This document shows positions 1-10,354 of a stretch of DNA of 64,000 nucleotides, piece after piece. The position numbers and the translations under genes are program-made. The DNA is from Rhizobium sp. BK418 (lineage in GTDB: Bacteria; Pseudomonadota; Alphaproteobacteria; Rhizobiales; Rhizobiaceae): positions 428,310 to 492,309 of the forward strand of contig NZ_SLZK01000002.1 of the NCBI RefSeq assembly GCF_004341105.1, written 5' to 3'. How positions within the stretch are numbered: position 1 is the stretch's first letter; each line of letters begins with the position of its first letter. A model generated the notes under the pieces. That model was given only the letters and a program-made list of their open reading frames with translations. It did not search any database and was not told the origin of the DNA.

Positions 1-184
1 ATCTACGGCCAAGCCGGCCGGTCGATCAGGCGGCCCGTTTCAGCCAACCCCGGTGGTTTGCTTGCAAACCAGCTAGGGCCGGGCATCTTTGCGCCAGGAT
101 CAAAGGCGATCGGCTCGGACGTACCTTGGGGTATGCCCGTCGCCTATCGCCTTTGCCCTGACACAAACCTGCTCCGGCAGAATG

Positions 185-367
185 CTACAATCTAACCAGG
201 AAAGGCTCTAATAGATGCTTTGCCGGTTCCTCGTTCTCGTCAGGATTGGGAAGGGGTGTTTCATCCGGCAGGCGATCGGGCTCCGGCTCCTTTATCGGCG
301 GCTGCGGCTTCCAGCCCGGCGAAGGCATTGGCGGCTGATCGGGAATAGGTTCGTTGGGGACGGACAT
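185..367 (-). CDS. Proline-rich 60-aa hypothetical protein
   Basis: A short reading frame of 60 residues preceded by an excellent ribosome binding site (AAAGGAG, six bases before the ATG), which is the main reason to believe it is translated. The product is highly acidic and proline-rich over residues 3-48 (repeated PxP, PPxP and EPEP patterns), with no cysteine, no membrane segment and no signal peptide, so it is probably disordered and cytosolic. It lies 30 bp downstream of the DUF4174 gene on the same strand and may be co-transcribed with it. I do not recognise a family and assign no function. Confidence 0.6.
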   Translation of the reverse strand: MSVPNEPIPDQPPMPSPGWKPQPPIKEPEPDRLPDETPLPNPDENEEPAKHLLEPFLVRL

Positions 368-397
368 GGCCGGCTCCTTTACGATTGCAATGTCAGA

Positions 398-835
398 TTA
401 TTTGTCTTGCTTGACGGCTTCGGCTGCGCGTACCGGCATGCTGTCGATGATGGCGAAAAGTTCACCGGCGCTGATCGGCTCGCTGACCTTCAGCTTTACC
501 GTTCCATCCTTGCCGACCAGAAAGGCAGCAAATTCTCCCATATCGGGCGTTTCCAGCTCTTCTCGAAGCGCCTGACCATTCAACGCGTGTCCGCTTCCAA
601 ACAGCGATTTGATGCTTGATCCGACAAGCTTGACAATGACGATGTCTCGCTCCTCAAGAGCGGTGCGATCAGCAAGCAGGAGGTTTTCCTGCCGCGCGGC
701 GCGGGAATTGTCTCGATCAGCGATAACAACGAAAACACGGTTCTTCCATTGGAACTGTTCGAGGCTGGCGACAGCCGCATAGGCGGCATTCGTTTCATCG
801 ATCTTCGTCGCGCCGTAAAGAAGGGTTTTCGACAT
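398..835 (-). CDS. DUF4174 domain-containing protein
   Basis: The 145-residue protein matches the pattern of the DUF4174 family as I know it: an aromatic/hydrophobic strand (QWKNRVFVVIADR), a central helix with LLLADRTALEERDIVIV, then FAAFLVGKDGTVKLKVSEPI and a terminal ELFAIIDSMPVR. This layout resembles a small thioredoxin-like fold without the CXXC pair. I chose the second ATG because GGGAG lies eight bases before it but only two before the upstream ATG at 841; the longer form would add two residues. Many family members are exported, but no signal peptide is visible here. Molecular function is unknown. Confidence 0.75.
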   Translation of the reverse strand: MSKTLLYGATKIDETNAAYAAVASLEQFQWKNRVFVVIADRDNSRAARQENLLLADRTALEERDIVIVKLVGSSIKSLFGSGHALNGQALREELETPDMGEFAAFLVGKDGTVKLKVSEPISAGELFAIIDSMPVRAAEAVKQDK

Positions 836-951
836 ACGCATAACTCCCGTTGACCGTTTGAACGGCGCGGGAGCCGCAAGAGTTCCAACCCTGTCCCCTA
901 AAAAGAGGACGACGGCCGATCAGAAAAATGCCGATCGGCCCTGTCGCCTTG

Positions 952-1191
952 TCAGATATGCAGAAAAGCCGAAACCGGAACCTGCAGAGCAGCAGCGATA
1001 CGCTTCAGCTTTGCCGGATCGGCGCTTTCGCCATTTTCAATTTCAAGAATTTCGCCATTGGCCAGACCGCAGGTAACTGCGAGATCTTCAATGCTGTAGC
1101 CAACCGCAGTACGTGCGTCCTTAACCGCAGCTGCCACGTCAATCGGGGAAACCGCGGTCGATTCCTCTATATTCTGAACAGAAATGGACAT
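952..1191 (-). CDS. Small XRE-family helix-turn-helix protein
   Basis: A 79-residue protein that is almost entirely one Cro/CI-type DNA-binding domain. After an N-terminal tail of about 17 residues come helix 1 (VAAAVKDARTAVGYS), the HTH pair (IEDLAVTCGLANGEILEIENGE) and a closing helix (PAKLKRIAAALQVPVSAFL). A longer frame runs upstream, but AAGGAG seven bases before the ATG at 1191 fixes this start. There is no effector domain, so it is either a minimal repressor or a partner of another regulator. It sits alone between the DUF4174 gene and tRNA-His. Its target is unknown; autoregulation would be typical. Confidence 0.75.
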   Translation of the reverse strand: MSISVQNIEESTAVSPIDVAAAVKDARTAVGYSIEDLAVTCGLANGEILEIENGESADPAKLKRIAAALQVPVSAFLHI

Positions 1192-1414
1192 CAAATTCTC
1201 CTTAATGCCTCGGTGGACTGTCCCTACCCCCAGGCGGCAAACCGCCAGCATTTTGCGACGCAACGAGAACATCGGGCGATTGCTGCATCGCACCGCACAT
1301 AAATAGGTAAACCAATGTTAACGGCAATAGCAAAATGCGAGCAGGCATCATTTTGACGTGAAAAAACGCCGATGCCGCGTATTGCCGTCAAAGGAAACCA
1401 ACTTATGGGGGAGA

Positions 1415-1491
1415 TGGTACGGTTGAGTGGGGTCGAACCACTGACCTCAGGTGCCACAAACCTGCGCTCTAACCAACTGAGCTACAACCGC
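1415..1491 (-). tRNA. tRNA-His (GTG anticodon)
   Basis: Read on the minus strand, the sequence folds as a full cloverleaf. The acceptor strand GCGGTTG pairs with CAACCGT, the D arm contains AGCTCAGTTGGTTAGAGC, the anticodon stem CAGGT/ACCTG encloses TTGTGGC with anticodon GTG, and the T arm carries GGTTCGACC. CCA is encoded. The discriminator base 73 is A and the base before the first acceptor nucleotide is T, so the usual G-1:C73 identity pair of tRNA-His is absent, as is known for many Alphaproteobacteria. Confidence 0.93.
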
Positions 1492-1572
1492 ACAATGCCG
1501 CGTTTGGCGCGACGGGGGTCACATACGAGGACTTGAACTTTAATTCAAGTCCCGATTTGCACTCAATATACA

Positions 1573-1601
1573 AAAAGGCTGAACGCGTGGTCCAGCCTTT
1601 T
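1573..1601 (-). terminator. Rho-independent terminator of the phasin gene
   Basis: Nine-base stem AAAAGGCTG/CAGCCTTTT with an 11-base loop, followed on the minus strand by a T5 run. It begins 22 bp after the phasin stop codon. Confidence 0.8.
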
Positions 1602-1623
1602 ATTGGCTATCGAGAGCAATCGA

Positions 1624-2073
1624 TCAGGCAGCCTTGAAGGATGCCATGGCCTTTTCGGCAGCGTCCTTGGAAGGCTTTGCAACCTTCTCGGCAACCTGCT
1701 TGGCGGTTTCCTGCAGCGACTTCGCCTGCTCGACGGTCAGTTCAGCCTGCTTGCGCAGGAAAGAGGTCTGCAGTTCGACGAATTCGGCGACGGACTTGAC
1801 GCCGAGAAGCGCTTCCATGTGAGAAAGCGAGCTCTCAGCGTTGATGCGGAGCACGTCGATTGCCTTGAGGCCGAGTTCAACGCTGCCAGCCTGTGCGGTC
1901 TGGACGGTTGCTTCAAGCGTCTTGCCGGCTTCTTCGCCTGCAGACTTCAGCTTGGCATAGGCTTCCTTGGACTGCTGAGCACCCTTTTCAGCGAAGTCGC
2001 GGAAGGACTCTGCCAGTTTGCTCGGGTCGAAAGAAGCAATTGAAAAAACGTCATCGGTCTTTATGGTAGCCAT
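1624..2073 (-). CDS. phaP: Phasin family protein (PHB granule-associated)
   Basis: A 149-residue, Ala/Lys/Glu-rich, all-helical protein without cysteine. Key segments are the N-terminal FDPSKLAESFRDFAEKG, KEAYAKLKSAGEEAGKTLEA and the C-terminal ELQTSFLRKQAELTVEQAKS, typical of short rhizobial phasins of the Phasin_2 type. Phasins coat polyhydroxybutyrate granules, limit their size and can recruit other granule proteins. The ATG is preceded by AAAGGA ten bases upstream. The gene has a strong sigma70-like promoter overlapped by TGC-rich palindromes, and its own terminator, so it is a single-gene unit. A phasin next to cbrA matches the order I remember in Sinorhizobium meliloti. Confidence 0.88.
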   Translation of the reverse strand: MATIKTDDVFSIASFDPSKLAESFRDFAEKGAQQSKEAYAKLKSAGEEAGKTLEATVQTAQAGSVELGLKAIDVLRINAESSLSHMEALLGVKSVAEFVELQTSFLRKQAELTVEQAKSLQETAKQVAEKVAKPSKDAAEKAMASFKAA

Positions 2074-2131
2074 CGGATAGCGTCCTTTGAGGTGGGCAAA
2101 TCCCGTGCCCGGCGTTAAATTGGATATGTCT

Positions 2132-2160
2132 TATATAGGGCATTTTATTGTGCATTGCAA
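2132..2160 (-). promoter_or_regulatory. Phasin promoter (-35/-10) with overlapping TGC site
   Basis: On the minus strand TTGCAA (2155-2160) and TATATA (2132-2137) are separated by exactly 17 bases, 59 bp before the phasin ATG. The -35 box is embedded in TTGCAATGCACAA (2148-2160), a candidate repressor site. Confidence 0.6.
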
Positions 2161-2165
2161 TATCA

Positions 2166-2180
2166 TTGTGCGTCGCACAA
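2166..2180. promoter_or_regulatory. TGC-rich palindrome, candidate PhaR operator
   Basis: A perfect 15-bp palindrome TTGTGCG-T-CGCACAA lying just upstream of the phasin -35 box. It resembles the TGC-rich sites I remember for the PHB-responsive repressor PhaR of rhizobia (roughly TGC-N3-GCA followed by a C/A-rich flank). A related non-palindromic copy is at 2148-2160. Confidence 0.5.
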
Positions 2181-2288
2181 TACGTTAACCTTTCCGGCCG
2201 AAAGCTCCCCGCTCTTCTGGACCGGTCGCAGACCTGCAGTTATTAATAAGCAGTTAATTCCAAGTGGCCGAAAGCGACAGGTTCGATC

Positions 2289-5200
2289 ATGCCCGCAGTC
2301 CAGTATCCGTTCATCGACATTGCCGTGCATGCGCGGGTGCGTGAACGATTCTCGCGTGGCGAAGCCATGGTTCTCTTCTCGAGTGACCTTTCTCGCCTGC
2401 TCTGGGCAAATGGCGCGGGCGCTGAGCTTTTCGGCCATACGGCGGTCTACGACCTGCTCGATCAGGGCGTCGGCCATGCCGACATCACCTTCCGCCAGCT
2501 TGAGGCGGCTGCCCGCCAGCTTAGCAATGTCGGCGACCAGAAAACCTTCATCATCCGCATCGCCAGGGGGTTCCAGCGCGTGCAGGCGCCTGCCTCGTCG
2601 GAACTCATCCGTCTCGCTTCGGGCGAGAAGGCCATCCTGTTTTCCGTTCCGGTCTCCACGCGCCCGCTGACGGCGGGTGCAAATGCGGCACAGATGCTGC
2701 ATGGCCTCGACGACCCGGATACGCATATGGCTGTGATCGGAGCAGAGGGCGAGGTCATTGCCGCTTCGCCAGGTTTCGCCTCGCTCGGCATCACACAGCA
2801 GGCGGCAAGGACTCTCATCACACTTGCCGGCGCGCATCCAGATCGCCTGGTGAAGCGACCGGTTGCGACTGGCCGCGGCAACTTGCCAGCCGCCGTCGGC
2901 AAACTCAACGACGAGCCGGCACTCCATCTTCTCTTCGCCGTCGAAACGGCGACCGGTCATGTTGACACGATCGAGCCCTCCGCCGGTAAAGAAGAGGCTG
3001 CGCCGCAGGAAATGGTGCGGGCAGAAGCCGCAGCAGATGGAATTCATGATATTGCCGCACCTGCGGCAGGTTTTACGGAAGCGGAGGCGATCGACGCAGT
3101 TTCCGGCATCGAAGAGGTCGAGGAGACGCTGGAGGAAATCACCGGCGGCACTGAGGATCCGGTTGGAATCCGATCTGAGCCGTCAGCAGATCAGGACATT
3201 CCCGAACCTGAAGCAGCTGTCGTCGAAGACGCCAGCGGCGAAATCCAGCAGCCGACCAATGCGTCTGCTCCCGAGGAAAAAACAGTAGAGGCAAGCGCAG
3301 AGGCCCCGGCCGCCGAGCGGGTTGAGCCGGTCACTTCCCTTGCCGAAAATTTCGCGGCAGCACCCGTCGCGCCCGGAGCACCGGCAGCCGCCGCGAAGGA
3401 AAGCGGCTTCGTCTTCAAGCCGAACAGCCGCGCCACCCGTTTTGTCTGGAAGATCGATGCGGAAGGTCGGTTCAGCGAAGTTTCTCACGAATTTGCCGAG
3501 GCTGTCGGCCCGCACGCAAGCAATATCATCGGCAGCGCTTTCTCCGACGTGGCGGCCCTCTTCAATCTTGATCCAGAGGCCAAACTTAGCGAGGCCTTAG
3601 CGCGGCGCGATACCTGGTCCGGCAAGACGATCTACTGGCCGATCGAGGGCACGAGCCTTGTCGTCCCCGTCGATCTGGCCGCCCTGCCGACCTATACGCG
3701 CAATCGCGACTTCGATGGTTTCCGTGGCTTCGGCGTCGTGCGCCTGTCGGACGTTCAGGAAGATCCTCTGGCGCTCGGACTGACGCTCGGGCCTGAGGGT
3801 ATCGGCCATGACACTTCCTATCTCGGTCCGGCCAATGAACCGGCGCCGGAAGAGGCCGCACAGCAAGCGCCTCAACTGCCGGAACAACGGCCCGAAGTCA
3901 TTGCCGAAGCTGCGCCGCGAAACGAAGAAGTAGTTTACCCGGAACCTGATATCGAGGAAGACGACGTACCGGAAGTGGAAGCGGCGACAGCCCCGGAACC
4001 TATCGTCGAGGATCAATCCGCATTCGAACCTGAGATTGCCGGGCAGCCAGAAGAGCCGCAGCCCAGCGACACACTGGACGAGCCGCCGGCGCTGCGCATT
4101 TCCGAAACGCCCAACCGCCGCTTTACCGACAAGATCGTGCAGCTTCACGGTGCCAGTAACGGCCTCACCGCCGCCGAGCAGGCGAATTTCCGTGAGATCG
4201 CCAAACGCCTCGAGGCTTTCGGTGCGGGCCGCGAAGAGCCGGTTGTCCCGCCGAAATCTGACGCAGGGGAGATACCGGCCGCGGAAGAAGCTGGCACCGA
4301 AAAGCCTGTCATCGAAGCGTCGCAGGAAACGATCTTCGAGGCCGCTGCAGAGCCGGAAGTTGCCACGGATACCGAAGAGATCCCAGTAGCGGAAGCCGAA
4401 GATGAAGTAACCGAAGGTCTGCAAGAGACGGTCAGCCAGATTGAGGTTCTAAGCAGCTTCATCCCACCACGCGTGAAGATGACGGACGGACTTTCGGCGC
4501 CCGCCGTCGATCTGCTGCCAGTTGCCGTGCTGATCCATACCGGCGACCGGCTGATCCATGGCAATCCGGAATTTCTGCGGCTGACGGGCTACGATTCGGT
4601 CGAAGCCCTCTCCGAAGTGGGCGGCATCGACGCGTTACTGCAACGCCACGACCTCGAAAACGGCGCAGGCATGATGATGCTCGTCAAAGCCGATGACAGG
4701 CTGGTGCCGGTCACGGCTCGTCTGCAGTCGGTTCGCTGGGAAGATTCCAACGCCCTGATGCTCGCGCTGATGCCGGTCGAAACCCGGGAAGAAGGCAAGG
4801 GCGAGGTTATCCGGTTCGATCAGCGCTCCGACCGAATGGTGGAGAAGGTCGCCAAGCTGCAGGTCGAGGTGGAGGAGCTGCGCTCGATCCTGGAAACGGC
4901 AACCGACGGCGTTGTCGTCATCGGCACGGAAGGCGATATCCGCTCCATGAACCGCTCGGCAAGCGCCCTCTTCAACTACGACGAACAGGAAACGCGCGGC
5001 AAACCCTTCGTCATGCTGTTTGCGCATGAAAGTCAGAAGGCGGTGCTCGACTATCTGCACGGCCTTTCCGGCCACGGCGTGGCAAGCGTGCTGAACGACG
5101 GACGCGAAGTGATCGGCCGTGAGGCGGCCGGAGGCTTCGTGCCGCTGTTCATGACCATGGGTCGCCTGACCTCATCCAACGGCTATTGCGCCGTCATCCG

Positions 5201-5978
5201 CGACATCACCCAATGGAAGCGCACCGAAGAGGAATTGCGCAATGCCAAGGGTGCAGCCGAAACCGCCAATGCCCACAAGACGGATTTTCTTGCGCGCGTC
5301 AGCCATGAAATCCGCACGCCGCTCAATGCCATCATCGGTTTTTCCGACATGATGGCGAGCGAACGCTTCGGACCTATCGGCCATCCACGCTACATCGAAT
5401 ATGCCAACGACATCGGCCGTTCGGGCCGACACGTTCTTGATATCGTCAACGACCTGCTCGACATTTCCAAGATCGAGGCGGGCGAGATGGATCTCGACTT
5501 CGCCTCCGTCGGTCTCAATGAAGCGATCTCGGAAGCCGTTGCATTGGTACAGCCGCAGGCGAACAGCCAGCGGGTCATCATCCGTACGGCCCTGTCGCAG
5601 TCTGTGCCCGACGTGGTTGCCGACTTGCGCTCGATCAAGCAGATCGCACTGAACATCCTGTCGAACGCGATCCGCTTTACGCCATCAGGCGGACAGATTG
5701 TCGTTTCCACCTCCTATGAGGCGAACGGCAGCGTGGCGATGCGGGTGCGCGACACCGGCATCGGCATGACACGCAGCGAGCTCGATCAGGCGATGAAGCC
5801 GTTCCGGCAAGTCTCCTCCACGCAGTCACGCCATCGCGGCGATGGCACGGGTCTCGGCCTGCCGCTGACGAAGGCAATGGTGGATGCCAACAGGGCTATC
5901 TTCTCGATCAGTTCCGCGCCGAACGAGGGAACGCTGGTGGAAATCACCTTCCCGTCGCAGCGCGTTCTGGCCGGCTAG
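2289..5978 (+). CDS. cbrA: PAS-domain sensor histidine kinase, CbrA-like
   Basis: A 1229-residue kinase with no obvious membrane segment. The N-terminal ~230 residues look PAS-like (VLFSSDLSRLLWANGAGAEL). A long Glu/Ala/Pro-rich linker follows (about 240-700), interrupted by a PAS-like segment near 375-500. Two further PAS domains lie near 740-840 and 870-985. The HisKA domain has the phospho-accepting His at residue 1006 in SHEIRTPLNAIIGFSDMM, and the HATPase domain shows the N box (NILSNAIRF), G1 (DTGIGM) and G2 (GDGTGLGLPL). The H-box is of the PleC/DivJ type. In S. meliloti the kinase between a phasin gene and acetoacetyl-CoA synthetase is, from memory, CbrA, which influences DivK-CtrA cell-cycle control and the cell envelope. 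Assignment rests on architecture plus synteny. Confidence 0.82.
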   Translation: MPAVQYPFIDIAVHARVRERFSRGEAMVLFSSDLSRLLWANGAGAELFGHTAVYDLLDQGVGHADITFRQLEAAARQLSNVGDQKTFIIRIARGFQRVQAPASSELIRLASGEKAILFSVPVSTRPLTAGANAAQMLHGLDDPDTHMAVIGAEGEVIAASPGFASLGITQQAARTLITLAGAHPDRLVKRPVATGRGNLPAAVGKLNDEPALHLLFAVETATGHVDTIEPSAGKEEAAPQEMVRAEAAADGIHDIAAPAAGFTEAEAIDAVSGIEEVEETLEEITGGTEDPVGIRSEPSADQDIPEPEAAVVEDASGEIQQPTNASAPEEKTVEASAEAPAAERVEPVTSLAENFAAAPVAPGAPAAAAKESGFVFKPNSRATRFVWKIDAEGRFSEVSHEFAEAVGPHASNIIGSAFSDVAALFNLDPEAKLSEALARRDTWSGKTIYWPIEGTSLVVPVDLAALPTYTRNRDFDGFRGFGVVRLSDVQEDPLALGLTLGPEGIGHDTSYLGPANEPAPEEAAQQAPQLPEQRPEVIAEAAPRNEEVVYPEPDIEEDDVPEVEAATAPEPIVEDQSAFEPEIAGQPEEPQPSDTLDEPPALRISETPNRRFTDKIVQLHGASNGLTAAEQANFREIAKRLEAFGAGREEPVVPPKSDAGEIPAAEEAGTEKPVIEASQETIFEAAAEPEVATDTEEIPVAEAEDEVTEGLQETVSQIEVLSSFIPPRVKMTDGLSAPAVDLLPVAVLIHTGDRLIHGNPEFLRLTGYDSVEALSEVGGIDALLQRHDLENGAGMMMLVKADDRLVPVTARLQSVRWEDSNALMLALMPVETREEGKGEVIRFDQRSDRMVEKVAKLQVEVEELRSILETATDGVVVIGTEGDIRSMNRSASALFNYDEQETRGKPFVMLFAHESQKAVLDYLHGLSGHGVASVLNDGREVIGREAAGGFVPLFMTMGRLTSSNGYCAVIRDITQWKRTEEELRNAKGAAETANAHKTDFLARVSHEIRTPLNAIIGFSDMMASERFGPIGHPRYIEYANDIGRSGRHVLDIVNDLLDISKIEAGEMDLDFASVGLNEAISEAVALVQPQANSQRVIIRTALSQSVPDVVADLRSIKQIALNILSNAIRFTPSGGQIVVSTSYEANGSVAMRVRDTGIGMTRSELDQAMKPFRQVSSTQSRHRGDGTGLGLPLTKAMVDANRAIFSISSAPNEGTLVEITFPSQRVLAG

Positions 5979-5989
5979 TACCTGTTTTA

Positions 5990-6037
5990 GCGCAGTTCCG
6001 GACGCAAAACCGCTGAACACTTTTGCTGGAATTGCGC
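5990..6037. repeat. Dispersed intergenic hairpin repeat, copy 1 (RIME-like)
   Basis: An imperfect palindrome with outer arms GCGCAGTTCC and GGAATTGCGC and inner arms GCAAAA and TTTTGC. It lies just after the cbrA stop between convergent genes. The same core occurs at 10310-10353. It resembles short palindromic intergenic repeats common in rhizobial genomes. Confidence 0.7.
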
Positions 6038-6046
6038 TTCAAAGAA

Positions 6047-6067
6047 AAGGCAGCCAAAGGCTGCCTT
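6047..6067 (-). terminator. Hairpin terminator between convergent cbrA and acetoacetyl-CoA synthetase
   Basis: Perfect nine-base stem AAGGCAGCC/GGCTGCCTT with a three-base loop. The T-rich tail (CCTTTTCTTTG) is on the minus strand, so it best serves the gene ending at 6255, although 188 bp downstream of it. Confidence 0.55.
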
Positions 6068-6254
6068 CGAGAGTTAGCGCTGGTAGAAACAAGAGCTTAG
6101 CCTGATAACATCATGTTTCGGGAACCGCGGTTCCAGGCCATCTCTTCATGTACGGCCCCCAAGTTGGCTTCACCTTTGACAAACCTTTCTTAACGGAAGG
6201 TTTCCAGAACGCGGAATTGATCAACGGCGAAAAATTGTAGTTTAGCTTTCGCTG

Positions 6255-8207
<1,953 letters not shown>

Positions 8208-8239
8208 TCAATCTCCTCCCCAATGCACGAGTTATATCA

Positions 8240-8251
8240 TGCTGCATTGCA
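8240..8251 (-). promoter_or_regulatory. TGC-rich site upstream of acetoacetyl-CoA synthetase
   Basis: On the minus strand TGCAATGCAGCA lies 33-44 bases before the start codon. Its first nine bases are identical to the element inside the phasin promoter (TGCAATGCACAA), consistent with a shared regulator such as PhaR. Confidence 0.4.
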
Positions 8252-8368
8252 TTATAAAGTGTGCAACGACGCGATCCGCCGCGCGTGGGGATTTGCATAT
8301 GCCCGGTATTTCATATATCCGGCGAAATCAGGAAATAACGGGTAACCGGCTGAAATTCGGCGGAGCTC

Positions 8369-10267
8369 ATGGGTACGTCAAGACAAGGCAGATGGCGAAG
8401 AAGGATCGGCCCCGCCTCGCGCTGGCTGCCGGCCTTTGCCCGTGTCTCCACCATTGCGCTGCTGATCGGGCTTGCCTTCTTCCTCGCACTCAGGATTGCT
8501 GCTCCCTATCTCATCACAACCGGCTTCGTGCGCTCGGGCATCGAAGATGCTCTGTCGAAATGGACCGGCTACCACGCCGAGATCAAAGGTAATCCGGTCC
8601 TCGAATTCTGGCCGACGCCGCGCATTACCCTCAACGACGTCACCATCCGCCAACCGCGCAAAAGCGGCGACAAGCTGCTCGGCCGCATCGAGAGCCTTTC
8701 GGCCGATTTCAGCCTGATCGATGCTCTGCGCGGCCGCACGCGCTTCCATGAATTTCACCTGCTGCGACCAAACCTTGCGCTCACGCGCGATGAGAATGGA
8801 CTGATCGACTGGAGTTATGCCGGCCTTCTGGCCCGAGCGATCAGCGGCGTAAAGGACGAAAACGGCACGGAGGTTCTCGATCCGAAGCTCGATGCGGAGA
8901 TCGGCGCCGTGACCGTCGAGGATGGGACACTGACGGTGACCGATACGCTCACGGGCAATGTCTATCACTTGGACAGCGTCGCGGCCGATATTGCCTGGCC
9001 GAAGCTGTCGAAAGCGATTTCGGCCGTGCTCATTGCCCGTTTCAACGGCCAGGATCTGAAGATCGACTTCGCCTCAGCTGCGCCGCTGCTGGTCTTTGCT
9101 GGCAAAAACGCGGAGATGAAAGCCTCGATTACCTCGAATCTCATGACAGCGCGCTTCCAGGGCGTCGGCAGCATGGTGAGCCTTTCGGCTGTATCAGGCA
9201 ATATCAACGCCAGCTTTCCAGATGTGCCTGCACTGCTGAAATGGTCCGGCAGGTCGATGCCGGGAATCGAGACGCTAAAGAGCGCATCGATGACGTCAGA
9301 TATGATGTCGGCGCCTAATGGTTTTCGCTTCAACAATCTCAGTATGGCGCTGAACGATGCGAGCGCCACCGGCGCGATGGATTTCACTGCCGCGCCCGGC
9401 AAGCGGCCGAAGATCGGGGGGACGCTCGCCTTCGATCAGATGAACCTCAAGCCGTTCCTCGACGCTTTCGCGCTGCGGCTTGCCGCCGGTGGTCTGGGCG
9501 ATCTGCTCAAGCCGAGCCCTATCGGACCGCTGCAACTCCTTGATCTCGACGTGCGGCTTTCCGCGCGGCAGGCGCAAATGGGGATATTCTCGCTTGCGGA
9601 TGTCGGCGCCAGCGTGATCGTGTCGGGCGAGGAGGCGAGGTTCGATATCGGCGACAGCCAGTTCGAGGGTGGCGAAATGACAGCCCACCTGGAAGCAACC
9701 CGCCGTGACTTCGATGGCGGCGGTAAACTGCAGCTTTCGATTCGCGACGCGGACTTCAACGCACTTGCACAGAAATTGCAGCTCAAGGGGCCGCTGCCGC
9801 ATGCCATCGGCTCGCTTGATCTTTCGCTGCAGACGCCGAAGGCGATCTGGACGACAGGGCTGGCCGACGTCACGGGGAAGCTGAAGTTCTGGACCTCCGC
9901 CGGTTCCATTCCCGGCGTCGATATCTCTGCGGTTCGTGCGCAGGCAGCCCAGAAGGCATTTTTCCCTTTAAGCACCGCTGCAAACGGCGCATTCGCCTTC
10001 AACAGGCTGGATTTCCAGGCCGATTTTGCCAATGGCACCGCGGAAATCCATGATGCACGCTTTGCCGGCTCTGAGCAGACCCTCGCCCTGTCGGGCGTCA
10101 TCACCTATGAATCGAACGGGCTTGCTCTCGCCGGTTCGCTGGAAGCAACTGATCCGGCAAGAGCAGTCGATCTGCCGCTCCTGCCCTTCTTTATCGGCGG
10201 CTCATGGCCGAATCCGGTGATTTCGCCGGTGCCGCTGCTCACCGCGCCCGGGAAAACCCAGCCTTAG
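8369..10267 (+). CDS. AsmA family envelope protein
   Basis: A 632-residue protein with an Arg-rich N-terminus, one membrane anchor at about residues 24-46 (VSTIALLIGLAFFLALRIAA) and a large periplasmic part. After the anchor come the AsmA-type start (GYHAEIKGNPVLEFWPTPRI, LNDVTIRQP) and a C-terminal AsmA_2-like region (FEGGEMTAHLEA, LSLQTPKAIWTTG). AsmA-like proteins form long beta-groove bridges implicated in moving phospholipids towards the outer membrane. The gene is monocistronic, divergent from acetoacetyl-CoA synthetase and convergent with the polyamine transporter. The individual role is unknown. Confidence 0.82.
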   Translation: MGTSRQGRWRRRIGPASRWLPAFARVSTIALLIGLAFFLALRIAAPYLITTGFVRSGIEDALSKWTGYHAEIKGNPVLEFWPTPRITLNDVTIRQPRKSGDKLLGRIESLSADFSLIDALRGRTRFHEFHLLRPNLALTRDENGLIDWSYAGLLARAISGVKDENGTEVLDPKLDAEIGAVTVEDGTLTVTDTLTGNVYHLDSVAADIAWPKLSKAISAVLIARFNGQDLKIDFASAAPLLVFAGKNAEMKASITSNLMTARFQGVGSMVSLSAVSGNINASFPDVPALLKWSGRSMPGIETLKSASMTSDMMSAPNGFRFNNLSMALNDASATGAMDFTAAPGKRPKIGGTLAFDQMNLKPFLDAFALRLAAGGLGDLLKPSPIGPLQLLDLDVRLSARQAQMGIFSLADVGASVIVSGEEARFDIGDSQFEGGEMTAHLEATRRDFDGGGKLQLSIRDADFNALAQKLQLKGPLPHAIGSLDLSLQTPKAIWTTGLADVTGKLKFWTSAGSIPGVDISAVRAQAAQKAFFPLSTAANGAFAFNRLDFQADFANGTAEIHDARFAGSEQTLALSGVITYESNGLALAGSLEATDPARAVDLPLLPFFIGGSWPNPVISPVPLLTAPGKTQP

Positions 10268-10309
10268 GGTTGCTGTACGCAATCCCTGGAATTGGCGCTC
10301 CTGTTCCAC

Positions 10310-10353
10310 GCAATTCCGGACGCAAAACCGCTACGCACTTTTTCTGGAATTGC
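10310..10353. repeat. Dispersed intergenic hairpin repeat, copy 2 (RIME-like)
   Basis: Arms GCAATTCC and GGAATTGC enclose CGGACGCAAAACCGCT followed by a CACTTTTT segment, nearly identical to the copy at 5990-6037. It again lies between convergent genes and ends two bases before the potI stop codon. A degenerate half copy (AATCCCTGGAATTGGC) is at 10281-10296. Confidence 0.7.
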
Positions 10354-10354
10354 T

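Noticed and set aside
1..195. Open frame of 64 codons without start on the plus strand, ending in TAA at 193-195
   Set aside because: No recognisable protein, weak third-position bias, and competing hairpin structure. It may be the end of a gene to the left but cannot be supported.
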